Shown piece by piece: positions 19,145 to 28,385 of a stretch of 57,821 nucleotides of DNA. The notes beneath the pieces were generated by a model, which had not been told where the DNA came from, ran no database searches, and worked only from the letters and a program-made list of their open reading frames with translations. The position numbers were made by a program, and so were the translations under genes. Each line of letters opens with the position of its first letter. Position 1 is the first letter of the stretch. Source of the stretch: Opitutales bacterium (GTDB taxonomy: Bacteria; Verrucomicrobiota; Verrucomicrobiia; Opitutales; Opitutaceae); the NCBI GenBank assembly GCA_018700525.1, contig JABITN010000161.1:1-57821 (forward strand), given 5' to 3'.

Positions 19145-20593
19145 CTACGCCAAGACTTCCTTGACGACATGGCCGTGCACATCGGTTAGGCGGAAGTGGC
19201 GGCCTTGGTACTTGTAGGTGAGGCGCTCGTGATCGATTCCTAGAAGATGCATCATTGTTGCATGAAAATCGTGTACATGCACTCCGCCCTGGTCGAGGTT
19301 GTAGCAGTATTCGTCGGTCACGCCATGGGTGTAGCCTGGTTTTATTCCACCGCCTGCCATCCATGTAGTAAAGCAACGGGGGTGATGATCGCGACCGAAA
19401 TTGGTCTTGGTCATCTTGCCCTGGCAGTAATTGGTACGACCGAATTCTCCGCCCCAAATAACCAATGTATCGTCTAGCATACCACGGGATTCCAGATCCT
19501 TGATCAGAGCAGTGGAGGCTTGGTCGGTTTTCTTTGAATTCGTCCTGACTTTTTCAGGACAGTTTCCGTGAGCGTCCCATCCGGTATGGAATACCTGAAC
19601 GAACGGCACATCTCGTTCCGCAAGTCTACGAGCCAATAAGCAATTGGCCGCGTAGGTGCCAGGTTCGGTCACGCCTTCACCGTAAAGCTCCAAGGTCGCT
19701 TTGCTTTCGCCACTAATATCCGAAACTTCGGGCACGGAAGCCTGCATGCGAAAGGCCATTTCGTATTGTTCGATTTGGGCTTCTAGGACAGGATCGCTTT
19801 GCTGGCTTACCTGGTATTCGTGAAACTCTTTTAAGTGGTTGATCGTCTTGCTGCGGCTAGAGCGGCTGACACCCTCTGGGTTGTTGAGATAGAGCACTGC
19901 GTCTTTGTCAGCCCTGAAGCTAACGCCGTCATGGCGACCTGGCAGAAATCCGCTTCCCCAGTAGCGGGATGTGAGCGGTTGTCCTTTGGCTACTTTCGGT
20001 GTGAGAACGACATATGAAGGGAGATTTTTGTTTGAGCTACCAAGACCGTAAGACAGCCAGGATCCAGCGGTAGGACGACCAGGTATCTGCGATCCGGATA
20101 GCATCATTGTAACGGCGGGACCATGATTGATGGCCTCTGTGTACATTGATTTCACAAAGCACAGCTTATCCGCGATCGATGCCATGTGCGGCAGGGTTTC
20201 GCTAAACCACGCCCCGCTTTCTCCATGTTGCTTAAATTCGAATGGAGATCCGGCTAAGGGGAAACTGGCTTGACTAGTGGACATGCCGGTGAGGCGCTGG
20301 CCTTTACGTATTGAGTCCGGTAGCTCCTGGCCGTGCTCGGTGTTCAATCGCGGTTTGTAGTCGAAGAGATCCATCTGGGAAGGCCCCCCGGATTGAAATA
20401 GATAGATGACGCGTTTCGCTTTCGCGGGGAAATGCGTACCCGACAGGGCAGGGCCATTGTTGGTGAGCGCCTGGAGGGGATTCATCATGCTGCCGAGCGC
20501 TAGTCCTCCTAGGCCCATTCCGACTTGATTAAGGAATGACCGACGGGACATCCCAAGTGGGTTTTCAAAACCTGTACAGAGTGGTTTTTTCAT
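19145..20593 (-). CDS. DUF1501 domain protein (Tat-exported, sulfatase-fold)
   Basis: A 482-residue exported protein with a twin-arginine signal, MSRRSFLNQVGMGLGGLALG near residues 14-33. The mature part has the DUF1501 pattern: AKRVIYLFQSGGPSQMDLFDYKP, then GPAVTMMLSG, VVLTPKVAKGQPL, DVPFVQVFHTGWDAHGNCP and TLVIWGGEFGRTNY, ending HDFHATMMHLLGIDHERLTY. These Asp/His blocks resemble the alkaline-phosphatase superfamily metal sites. Its ATG overlaps the stop of the upstream PSD1 gene by four bases. This two-gene pair is a PVC signature and is repeatedly linked with polysaccharide use, though its reaction is not established. Confidence 0.92.
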   Translation of the reverse strand: MKKPLCTGFENPLGMSRRSFLNQVGMGLGGLALGSMMNPLQALTNNGPALSGTHFPAKAKRVIYLFQSGGPSQMDLFDYKPRLNTEHGQELPDSIRKGQRLTGMSTSQASFPLAGSPFEFKQHGESGAWFSETLPHMASIADKLCFVKSMYTEAINHGPAVTMMLSGSQIPGRPTAGSWLSYGLGSSNKNLPSYVVLTPKVAKGQPLTSRYWGSGFLPGRHDGVSFRADKDAVLYLNNPEGVSRSSRSKTINHLKEFHEYQVSQQSDPVLEAQIEQYEMAFRMQASVPEVSDISGESKATLELYGEGVTEPGTYAANCLLARRLAERDVPFVQVFHTGWDAHGNCPEKVRTNSKKTDQASTALIKDLESRGMLDDTLVIWGGEFGRTNYCQGKMTKTNFGRDHHPRCFTTWMAGGGIKPGYTHGVTDEYCYNLDQGGVHVHDFHATMMHLLGIDHERLTYKYQGRHFRLTDVHGHVVKEVLA

Positions 20594-23500
20594 CGCTTTA
20601 TTAGAGATTCGTTTATGTTCATCATCGCATTGATCACGATGGTTGCGGCGGCGTGCTCCCTCGGGTTTTCGTAGAGCGAAACCGGTGAGGTTCCTACTTC
20701 TAGCAGAGCATTGGCTTCCGCAGGATTGGCATCGAATTCGGCTCGCTGGGCTTGGTAGAGATCGCCGAGGATTTTCGCCTCCATTTGATCAGGCTGTCGG
20801 CTAGTAAGCAGTGTAAATGCTTCTTCGATTACCGCTGTTCGATCACCTTGATGCTTTGCCAGTAGTTTTTCACCCAATACTCGGGCGGCTTCTACGAATT
20901 GCGGCCCGTTGAGGATTACCAATGGCTGAAGCGGCGACGTGGTAGGCTCGCGCCTTAAATTACATACATCGCGCTTAGGAGCGTCGAATGCCACCATCAT
21001 CGGAGCGGGGGCATTGCGCTTCCAAAGCGTGTAAAGACTTCTTCGGTACAACCCGTCGTCGTCGTCCGGTTTCATCGGTTTGAACGATACGGCGACCTCG
21101 TAAGGTTTTACTGGAGGTCCTCCAATTTTGTCTACGAGCAAGCCACTGACCGCAAGAGCGTTATCGCGAATCATTTCGGCAGCTAGTCTATTTGGGTTGC
21201 TGCGACAGAATGTTCGATTTTCAGGATCTTTAGCGATGCTCGATTTGTCGCCAAAGGTGCTTTGGCGATAGGTCGCCGAGAGCGTTATTTGGCGCAAAAG
21301 GTGGCGTAGATCCCAATTGTTTTCTATGAAATCGCGAGCCAGCCAATCGAGCAATTCGGGATGAGTCGGGTTACTACCTTGGCTACCAAAGTCTTCAGGG
21401 GTCCGAACAAGTCCGTCTCCAAAGATCATTTGCCAATAACGATTGACTGTAACCCGTGCAGTGAGTGGGTGGTCCGGATCCGTCAGCCACCGCGCTAGGC
21501 CAAGTCGATTGCGCGGTTGATCTTCAGGAAAGGGTGGTAGTGCTTCGGGCGTGTTCGCCGTGACCGCTTCGCCGTGCGCATCGTAGGCTCCACGAGTCAG
21601 TACGTAAGCGGGTTTTGGCTCTTCGAGCTCCCTCATTACACTAATGTCCTCCAAACTATCCATGACGTTATTCCAATCGGAACGCGCTGCTTGCAATTCC
21701 GATCTTAAGCTCATTGCGGGCAGATAGGATGTCGCGAGGAAGTGACTATATAGCTCTTCGGTTTTGTTCGATGTATCCAAAATTTGCGATTCGGATTCCA
21801 TCTTGTAGAGCAATCTGGCTTCGAGATCAGAAATCTCTCGATCGAACATTTGGAACTCATCAATCTGTCCCTTCACAAAACCGCGGTCGCGGTAGCGTTC
21901 GCCGAGAACCAAATGTTGGCGAACTAATCCTCCATTGGGAGTGTGCCAGTTGTCGACCTCTTTGGTTAGGTGGTCTTTGACGATTTCCAGCTCCATTGGT
22001 TTTCCGTTAAGAAGGATCTTAAGTCCGGACGCTTTACTAGAGCCATCGTAGGTCATTATTAGATGGGACCATTGGCCGGTCGGCACTGCTTCTTTCGCTT
22101 GAACGCGGGCTGCATTGCCGGGCCAAAAGTGGATCAACGAAGCGGTTGGCTTGCCATCCATTAGCATGAATTCGTAACCCATGCTCGCGGCATCATCCGC
22201 TCCTCCACCGCGGCTGAAAATGCTCTCGCGAGGCGCATGTTGATTCGGACGAACCCAGACAGATGCGGAAAACGGGTGTTCGCGCGGGAAGTGGCCTGTG
22301 TCGAAAACCTCCAACTTGTCGTCGCCTGTGAATTGTAGCGCTTTTCCGGTTACGCCGGGTACTAAGACATTCAGATCGGTCGTTTTAGCTGGAACGTCTG
22401 GGGCAGCGGCATTGGCGATGTTTCTGCCATCAAGCTCGTCGAATGAAATCCAGGCGACGCGCCCAGGCCAATCGAGGTTTGGTTTCGATTCCAGCCATTT
22501 ATCGAATGCGGTTTTGGCTCCGGGCGAGGTATTCGTAGCAGCAAGCTCGGCTGAAAGGGAATCGATTCTCTTCTGGGCTTTGGCCATTTCCTTATCGGCA
22601 TTCTCATTGGATAGGGTTAATGCGGGTGTTGGCACGGCATCCGAGAAAAAGGCGATTAGGCCTGACTCGTCGATATTGGCGAAAAACGAGCTGAGCGAGT
22701 AGTATTCGCTTGTCGATATGGGATCGTACTTGTGATCGTGGCAACGAGCGCATTCTGTGGTCAGTCCGAGGAATGCCGATCCAAAGGTCTGCGTGCGGTC
22801 TGCAACATATTCGACTCGATACTCTTCGAGTACGATTCCGCCCTCCATCAAATGTCCGTGTAGTCGATTGAACGCTGTAGCGAGAACGTCGTCTTGAGTC
22901 GCGTCCGGTAGCAGGTCGCCGGCTAGTTGGGTCGTGACGAATTCGTCGTAAGGCATGCCTTCCTGGAATGCTCTGATCACCCAGTCTCGCCATGGCCATA
23001 CGCGTCGTTCCGCGTCGCGTTGGTAGCCATTGGAATCCGAGTATCGCGCTACGTCAAGCCACTCGCTAGTCATTCGTTCAGCGTAAGCGTCGGATGCCAG
23101 AAGACGATCGACTACGGTTTCGTATTCTCGCTCTGATTTGTCCGCCAAAAAGTTTTCGATATCTTCAAGCGAAGGAGGTAATCCAGTGAGGTCAAAACTC
23201 GCTCGACGGAGCCATTTTTCCCGCGAGGATTCTTCAGCGGGGATCACTTCTCTGGCGGCGAATCCTTGTTCGATAAAGCGGTCGATATCATTGCGCACCC
23301 ATTTGGATTCACTAGTAGGTGCGTCTACTGTTTTCGGTAGTGCCTTTATTGACCAGTGTTCGTCGTAGGGCGCGCCTTCTGCAATCCACTGATCGAGCAG
23401 TTTCTTTTCATCATCCGAGAGTGAAAGATTCGAGTCCAAGGGCGGCATCATGTCTTCTTCGACGTCTTCCCAAATACGCCAATGGAGATCGCTCTCCTCT

Positions 23501-23736
23501 ATGTTGCCTGGGACGATTCCGAAGAATTGGTCTCCAAGGTCCGCCGTGGCTTGTTCGTGCGTGTCCAGTCGGAACTCCGATTCTTGGTTCTTTGCGTCAG
23601 GTCCGTGACACTTGAAGCAACGATCGGAGAGGATAGGCTTAATGTCTTGGTTGAAAGAGATTTCTTCGGCGGCGTGGAAGCTCGATAGAGCGATGAAAAT
23701 GAAAGCGATTGATGTTGGTTTGTTCTTAGGCAGCAT
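20590..23736 (-). CDS. PSD1/DUF1549/DUF1553 cytochrome c protein with LamG-type insert
   Basis: A large exported protein (1048 residues from the ATG at 23736; an upstream ATG at 23772 adds 12 residues without signal-peptide character). After a signal peptide it has the PSD1 c-type heme site CFKCH within SFNQDIKPILSDRCFKCHGP. DUF1549 follows (WLRRASFDLTGLPPSLEDIE; SDSNGYQRDAERRVWPWRDW). A concanavalin/LamG-like insert spans about 440-650 (ALQFTGDDKLEVF, FSASVWVRPNQ, WSHLIMTYDG). DUF1553 completes it (RLGLARWLTDPDHPLTARVTV; RNAPAPMMVAFDAPKRDVCN). A second CxxCH (CARCH) occurs in DUF1549. It is likely periplasmic and membrane-associated. It overlaps the DUF1501 gene by four bases. Confidence 0.93.
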   Translation of the reverse strand: MLPKNKPTSIAFIFIALSSFHAAEEISFNQDIKPILSDRCFKCHGPDAKNQESEFRLDTHEQATADLGDQFFGIVPGNIEESDLHWRIWEDVEEDMMPPLDSNLSLSDDEKKLLDQWIAEGAPYDEHWSIKALPKTVDAPTSESKWVRNDIDRFIEQGFAAREVIPAEESSREKWLRRASFDLTGLPPSLEDIENFLADKSEREYETVVDRLLASDAYAERMTSEWLDVARYSDSNGYQRDAERRVWPWRDWVIRAFQEGMPYDEFVTTQLAGDLLPDATQDDVLATAFNRLHGHLMEGGIVLEEYRVEYVADRTQTFGSAFLGLTTECARCHDHKYDPISTSEYYSLSSFFANIDESGLIAFFSDAVPTPALTLSNENADKEMAKAQKRIDSLSAELAATNTSPGAKTAFDKWLESKPNLDWPGRVAWISFDELDGRNIANAAAPDVPAKTTDLNVLVPGVTGKALQFTGDDKLEVFDTGHFPREHPFSASVWVRPNQHAPRESIFSRGGGADDAASMGYEFMLMDGKPTASLIHFWPGNAARVQAKEAVPTGQWSHLIMTYDGSSKASGLKILLNGKPMELEIVKDHLTKEVDNWHTPNGGLVRQHLVLGERYRDRGFVKGQIDEFQMFDREISDLEARLLYKMESESQILDTSNKTEELYSHFLATSYLPAMSLRSELQAARSDWNNVMDSLEDISVMRELEEPKPAYVLTRGAYDAHGEAVTANTPEALPPFPEDQPRNRLGLARWLTDPDHPLTARVTVNRYWQMIFGDGLVRTPEDFGSQGSNPTHPELLDWLARDFIENNWDLRHLLRQITLSATYRQSTFGDKSSIAKDPENRTFCRSNPNRLAAEMIRDNALAVSGLLVDKIGGPPVKPYEVAVSFKPMKPDDDDGLYRRSLYTLWKRNAPAPMMVAFDAPKRDVCNLRREPTTSPLQPLVILNGPQFVEAARVLGEKLLAKHQGDRTAVIEEAFTLLTSRQPDQMEAKILGDLYQAQRAEFDANPAEANALLEVGTSPVSLYENPREHAAATIVINAMMNINESLIKR

Positions 23737-24012
23737 GACTTGTAGCGGGAGTGATTGATTTCGTGCTATCAAGTTAGGGTATTTTTCAACGACGATTGGA
23801 AGCTTCGAATTGCTGTCGAGATTGCGGAGAGTTACAGCTAATCCACGGCTGACCTAGAGTGCAAGTTTGATATAGGACAAGGGTTTGAACTGCGGTGGAT
23901 CAATTGAACTCGGGGCGGATTAGCCGTTTCTCTCCACGCACTTGTTCGGCGTCTGAGAAATTAATCTCAACTTTTCTTACCTTCGCACAACCGGTAGGAA
24001 GTGCAGAAGGCG

Positions 24013-25575
24013 TCAAGGCGATAGTTGCCGATGCGTCTTGAACCGATAGAAAACTCGGTCGTGGTCGCTCAAAAAGGGGACAGAGATTGTTGAGTCGCTG
24101 ATAATCTTCCAGCCATGTACTTCTTTCCAAGAGCCGGGTGTCATGTCAAACGAGCACTCTAATAGTATCTGCGGTCCGTATTCTGCTCCCAGTTGCATTA
24201 TGAACAGTCCAGCCTCAATCGAGGCCTGTAGCGATGTAGCAATAAACTCGTAGGGAGTAAACACAGCTTCAATTGTATAGTTTTGATCCATCGCTAAAGA
24301 GTAGTCTTCGGCCGTTGACAAATAGAAGGGACTACCTTCAGTTGTAGTAGAGAGCCAGCCCTTAAAATTGGCGGTGTTTGACGAAGCTGCAACAAGTGGA
24401 ACATTAGTGTTTTTTATCACTACAAGATCTCCCGGAGGTGTTAACGTCTGGCCTCCTCCAGTAATATCCAATGATAGTTTCTGGTAATTTTGACCATAGG
24501 TATAAACTCCATTAGCCTCAACCTCCCAATTAAAGAAATCTCGATTATGGGCTGAGTGAATGATCATGTCGTTGTAGAGCATAATGAGATCTGTCATTCC
24601 GCCTTCGACGAGCTTTGTCAGTAGATCTTCCCCGGAGCTATAAACGGCATCAAGCGTGTATGCTTCGACAAACTCCTGAATGGCCTCACAGTCAAATAAG
24701 TAGTTCGCTTGCTCGACCTTGTTGGCGATCATGTTGCTGCTGCTCAGCTCATATCGCATTTGAGTGATGTCTATGCGCTTCCTAAGTATATTTTCTAGAG
24801 ATTCATCTCCATTCAATAAGATTGGGTATTGGCTGTTTTCATCCGTTGCCGTGAAGTCTTCTATGTTCCAATTGTCAAGACTATAGCCTCCATTTGGGAG
24901 GTCAGATGCGATATAATATGAGCAAAAAGGTGCGAAATTGACGAGGTCAGGTAAGGATGCCTTATCGCAAGGCCCTCCGAAATCAATGCAGTCAATTTTC
25001 CTTCCGGCTGTTCTTACCCAATTGTTTAGCATGATAAAGGAATCCTGTTGACTCAACAAACCTTCTATCATTCCACCGCCGCCGCCGCCGTGTCCACTAA
25101 ACATCAGCAAGATTCCCGAAGCCGGGTGCTGTAAGTAGATATCCTCAAACAAAGAGCTCAAGGAATCCCGCAGAAACCTACTCCGAGCCTCGACCATAGA
25201 GCTTTCCGGCATACCAGCGTAAGAACGAAACACGAAGCTCTCTCGGTGTTCGACCCATTCTTCTTGAGACATTCCCTCTTGGGTAATATGCGGGTTAAAC
25301 TTTTCACTGAAAGCATAGGCATGAACAGCTTGTCTTTCCTGCCAAACGATAACGTCATATACCTGTCCAGAGGATGTCGTTTTCGGCTCCATGGCCGAAG
25401 TTGCTCCCCCTCCATTATGCACAAACCCGTAGAAATTAGGTGTTACATTTGCTATCCGGATAATGACGTAGTGATCATTTCGGATAGGCTCCGCCGCCGC
25501 AGCCACGGCAGGAAACAAGAAAACAAGAAACAAATAGACAACACGTATTGCTATCACCCTTAATATCATGTTCAT
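24013..25575 (-). CDS. Secreted clostripain-like (C11, clan CD) peptidase candidate
   Basis: I recognise this only distantly. The ATG at 25575 gives a signal peptide (MNMILRVIAIRVVYLFLV... ending AAAAE) and 520 residues; it has TCTGGAGA upstream. In long-form numbering, His183 lies in MFSGHGGGGGG and Cys224 in DFGGPCDKASLPDL, followed by CSYYIASDLPNGGYSLD. This order resembles the His and Cys-containing blocks of clostripain-type peptidases (H-G-G-G; D-x-C; Y-x-x-A-S-x-x). The D-x-C block carries a three-residue insertion, so activity is uncertain. A bacterial-repeat-like segment follows (FKGWLSTTTEG...IEAVF), then a C-terminal sandwich module ending VFYRFKTHR. The gene is AT-richer than its neighbours, suggesting transfer. 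Confidence 0.55.
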   Translation of the reverse strand: MNMILRVIAIRVVYLFLVFLFPAVAAAAEPIRNDHYVIIRIANVTPNFYGFVHNGGGATSAMEPKTTSSGQVYDVIVWQERQAVHAYAFSEKFNPHITQEGMSQEEWVEHRESFVFRSYAGMPESSMVEARSRFLRDSLSSLFEDIYLQHPASGILLMFSGHGGGGGGMIEGLLSQQDSFIMLNNWVRTAGRKIDCIDFGGPCDKASLPDLVNFAPFCSYYIASDLPNGGYSLDNWNIEDFTATDENSQYPILLNGDESLENILRKRIDITQMRYELSSSNMIANKVEQANYLFDCEAIQEFVEAYTLDAVYSSGEDLLTKLVEGGMTDLIMLYNDMIIHSAHNRDFFNWEVEANGVYTYGQNYQKLSLDITGGGQTLTPPGDLVVIKNTNVPLVAASSNTANFKGWLSTTTEGSPFYLSTAEDYSLAMDQNYTIEAVFTPYEFIATSLQASIEAGLFIMQLGAEYGPQILLECSFDMTPGSWKEVHGWKIISDSTISVPFLSDHDRVFYRFKTHRQLSP

Positions 25576-26080
25576 AATAAAAAAAACTGAATTTCTCCAG
25601 AGAGACTTCTTAGTTGCGTACATCATTATTATAAACAAAAAATCGCTGTTCCTATGGGGCGATGGGGGTTCTCATCGGTTTAACTAATGATTCGTCGTTT
25701 CTTGATCTGCAAGTCCGTGAATGGTGCGAAGTATTTGTATCGGAGTATTCATTTCAGTCATTTATTTTGTGCCAAACGGCGAAGTCAGACGCGGCACTTG
25801 TCGCCGTTGTCTGAACTGCTTTAATATGCTTATTCATCCATCTGGAATCTTTTTTAGTTCAAGTCTTAGCTCTGTGACTTTGGGGCACATCAGTATCGTC
25901 TACGCGTCAAAATCGGCGGCATAAGAATTTTTTTAACGTTAATATCTGATAATCAGCATTACTTATTTCCCTGGGAGCCTGTCAATTTTGCATTTCCATT
26001 TACGACGTTAAATACTGGATCAAATTTCGGAGTTTAAGGTCTTTAATCATAGCATAACAGGAATCGGAGTTCTTTCTGAT
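25576..26080. other. AT-rich intergenic region with interleaved inverted repeats
   Basis: About 500 bases without a convincing gene. A 67-codon frame at 25721-25924 has no family resemblance. The only clear structure is at 25775-25817: arms AACGGCGA/TCGCCGTT and AGTCAGAC/GTCTGAACT are interleaved rather than nested, so only one of the two hairpins can form at a time. The AT-rich composition matches the peptidase gene next to it. Confidence 0.5.
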
Positions 26081-26467
26081 TTAGAGGGACTTCAGGAAAG
26101 CGACGATTGCGGCTTTGTCTTCGCTGTTGAGTTGAAGGCCTGCGGCCTAGTACTTGGCTAGACTTGGGTCGAGCGTGTCTGATTGCTTGATACCGGTGCT
26201 GTAGTGCTCTACAACCTCATCGAGAGTTGCAAATCGGCCGTCATGCATGAATGGGGCTGTTAGGGCTACGTTACGGAGAGACGGAGTTTAGAACTGGTTT
26301 TCGTCGGAAGCTTTGCCAGTGAACTCGCTACGGCCTTTGTCGGCGGTGGGAGCGAGGCCATCGGCGTAGCCTAAATCGTCGGCGACGATCACGATCACGT
26401 TCGGTTTGTCTTGAGCGACCGTTAAGGGTGTCGCCGCTAGGCAGATTGAAATAAGTATAGTTTTCAT
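26081..26467 (-). pseudogene. Chimeric remnant: sulfatase N terminus fused to cytochrome-c peroxidase C terminus
   Basis: A single frame of 129 codons starts with a signal peptide (MKTILISICLAATPLTVAQD) and the sulfatase opening KPNVIVIVADDLGYAD. Near codons 36-41 it changes to a MauG/CcpA-type di-heme peroxidase C terminus: RSEFTGKASDENQF, a TAA (26288-26290), [40 protein letters not shown], a TAG (26147-26149), then LNSEDKAAIVAFLKSL and the final stop. The heme-ligand region MHDGRF is intact. A deletion that joined two genes, followed by two nonsense mutations, explains it. It lies directly downstream of an intact sulfatase on the same strand. Confidence 0.85.
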
Positions 26468-26485
26468 TTGAAGAAAGTATCTTGT

Positions 26486-28027
26486 CTAAATGTCGGAACG
26501 TTCCGAATTGATTTGCTGTAGGAAGAGCTCTTTTAAGCGGGAAAGTCTTTCGGGGTGCTGGGCTGCGAGGTTGTGACGCTCTTCGTTGTCGTTCTTAATA
26601 TTGTAAAGCTGGAACCTGTCTTTCTTTCTATCGATTTCGACCAGCTTCCAACCGTCCTTCGAAATGAGAGCGCTGCTGCCCATCCGGTTGTTCAGGTTGT
26701 AGACGAAAACGAAGTCGTGGGATTCGTTTTGTGGTTTCTTCAAAAGCGTGGGCAGGTAGGAAATACTGTCTTTGCCGGTCGGCGGTTTCGTTCCAACCAA
26801 GTCGCCCAGTGTCGCCATGAAATCGTAGTGGGCACTAAGGATATTCGTTTCGGATCCAGGAGCAATGCGTCCCGGCCAGCGAACGATCATCGGGCACTGC
26901 ATGCCTCCCTGATAGCCAGAGCGCTTGAGACCGGCTCGTCCTCCGGCTCCATCGAACACGTCGCCGTTGTCCGAGGTGCGCCATTTTTTATCATCGAGAT
27001 TGGCCTTCTCGCCGTTGAACAAGATTTGTTTGTGGAAGGCCGGTTTCGGACCGTAGTACAATTCGTGTCCATTATCGGAAGTGAAAAATACAACCGTGTT
27101 GTCATCGATACCGAGCGACTTAAGTTCGGCGATGATAAGGCCAACGTGATCATCCAGCATTTTGACCATGGAACCGTACTTTTTCTCGGCTAGCGAGAGC
27201 GATTCGTTGTCCACGAAATCCGCGTGAATTTCAGGAATGGCGACTGGTCCGTGCGGTAGTTGAGTTGAGTGATAGATGAAGAACGGTTCGTCTTTGCTTT
27301 CGCGCATGTACTTCAGTATCCCATCTATAAATACATTTTGAGAATAGGTCTTTCCGCCAGAGCCAACGGGTTCGTCGCCTTTCTCGGACATTTTTCCGCA
27401 GCGCGGATCGTAGTTGCCTTCGAGTGCGAATTTCTCGCCATTGCGCCACAAATAGGGCGGGTAGAATCCATGGGCTCGTTGGTGGTCGTAGTAGCCTTCA
27501 TGGAATTCCCAACCGAAACGTTCAACGCGTTCGGCCCACGTTAGGAAACCACGATCTAGCTTTCCAAATTGAGCTGTGCGATAACCTACTTGTTGGGCGA
27601 TCTGTCCAAGGAATACTTCTTGTGGATGAATCGGATGAGCCCCGGCTTTGACCTTGGCCATTTCCTCTTGATATTCCACTTCGGTGATCTCCCCGGAGTC
27701 ACGCTTGATAGGGAGTCCGGCTTTGCTGTGCCTCCAGCCGCCCATTCGACCGTCGTGTAGTCCCGTCATGAGCGTCCAGCGAGCGGGAGCACAGAAGACG
27801 CCGCCGTAGTAGTTGTTGAACTTCATTCCCTCGGTCGCTAGGCGATCGATGTGCGGGGTCTTGATCAGTTGCTGACCGTAAGCGCCTAATAGGCCGGGGC
27901 CCAGGTCATCGGCTAAGATGAGAATGACGTTCGGCTTGGCGCTGACTTGCTTCGATTCGGTGGCCGCTACAAAAAGTGCCGCGACCGCTAGGATGAGGGA
28001 AGATGTTCTATTCAAGTGGAGGTTCAT
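26486..28027 (-). CDS. Secreted sulfatase (arylsulfatase type, S1 family)
   Basis: An exported sulfate-ester hydrolase of 513 residues. The formylglycine motif is CAPAR in GGVFCAPARWTLMTGLHDG (Cys79 in this numbering), the standard C-x-P-x-R needed for Cys-to-formylglycine conversion. Calcium ligands are in ILILADDLGPG and VFFTSDNGHE. A signal peptide is present when the ATG at 28027 is used; an upstream ATG at 28075 adds 16 non-hydrophobic residues. C-terminal features are WKLVEIDRKKDRFQLYN and NDNEERHNLAAQHPER. The substrate is probably a sulfated polysaccharide or oligosaccharide. It requires a sulfatase-maturing enzyme not seen in this window. Confidence 0.93.
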   Translation of the reverse strand: MNLHLNRTSSLILAVAALFVAATESKQVSAKPNVILILADDLGPGLLGAYGQQLIKTPHIDRLATEGMKFNNYYGGVFCAPARWTLMTGLHDGRMGGWRHSKAGLPIKRDSGEITEVEYQEEMAKVKAGAHPIHPQEVFLGQIAQQVGYRTAQFGKLDRGFLTWAERVERFGWEFHEGYYDHQRAHGFYPPYLWRNGEKFALEGNYDPRCGKMSEKGDEPVGSGGKTYSQNVFIDGILKYMRESKDEPFFIYHSTQLPHGPVAIPEIHADFVDNESLSLAEKKYGSMVKMLDDHVGLIIAELKSLGIDDNTVVFFTSDNGHELYYGPKPAFHKQILFNGEKANLDDKKWRTSDNGDVFDGAGGRAGLKRSGYQGGMQCPMIVRWPGRIAPGSETNILSAHYDFMATLGDLVGTKPPTGKDSISYLPTLLKKPQNESHDFVFVYNLNNRMGSSALISKDGWKLVEIDRKKDRFQLYNIKNDNEERHNLAAQHPERLSRLKELFLQQINSERSDI

Positions 28028-28385
28028 CGAGAAAAATTGGCTTTGCTTAGTCAGTGCTGACTCTGAAGAAAGCATTCATAGTCATTCAGCCACTGGGAAA
28101 CGTGCAAACGAAATGATGATCGCCCGGTTCTGAGGGAGCGGTAGAATGAAGTGTGTTCGAGCAAATGAAAGCGAGATCTCGGATCTGAACAACGCCTTTA
28201 GTAGTGAATACATGAGCTTTGTAGGGGGGCGTTGGCTATTGGGTAAGATTTTGACGAATAACGGAGAATTGGCGTGCTTTGAACGTCTACTCCACAACTC
28301 GATTCAAAGGTTGCATAATTTTCCTCGTGGGATGTTGGCCGCTCGGAGATTGGCAGATACCTTCTGAGTGATTGTTTAGACGGCG
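28028..28385. other. Intergenic region between two sulfatases with a REP-like copy
   Basis: About 360 bases separating two co-oriented sulfatase genes. A 73-codon plus-strand frame (28146-28367) has no recognised features. A degenerate family A repeat, GGCCGCTCGGAGATTGGCAG, lies at 28337-28356. Otherwise I see nothing definite. Confidence 0.4.

Noticed and set aside
25775-25817. H-type pseudoknot from the interleaved repeats
   Set aside because: The connecting loops would have zero bases between the stems, which is not sterically possible for full pairing of both. Two alternative hairpins are more plausible.
28146-28367. 73-codon plus-strand open frame between the sulfatases
   Set aside because: It has no ribosome binding site that stands out, no domain features, and contains a dispersed repeat copy near its end.
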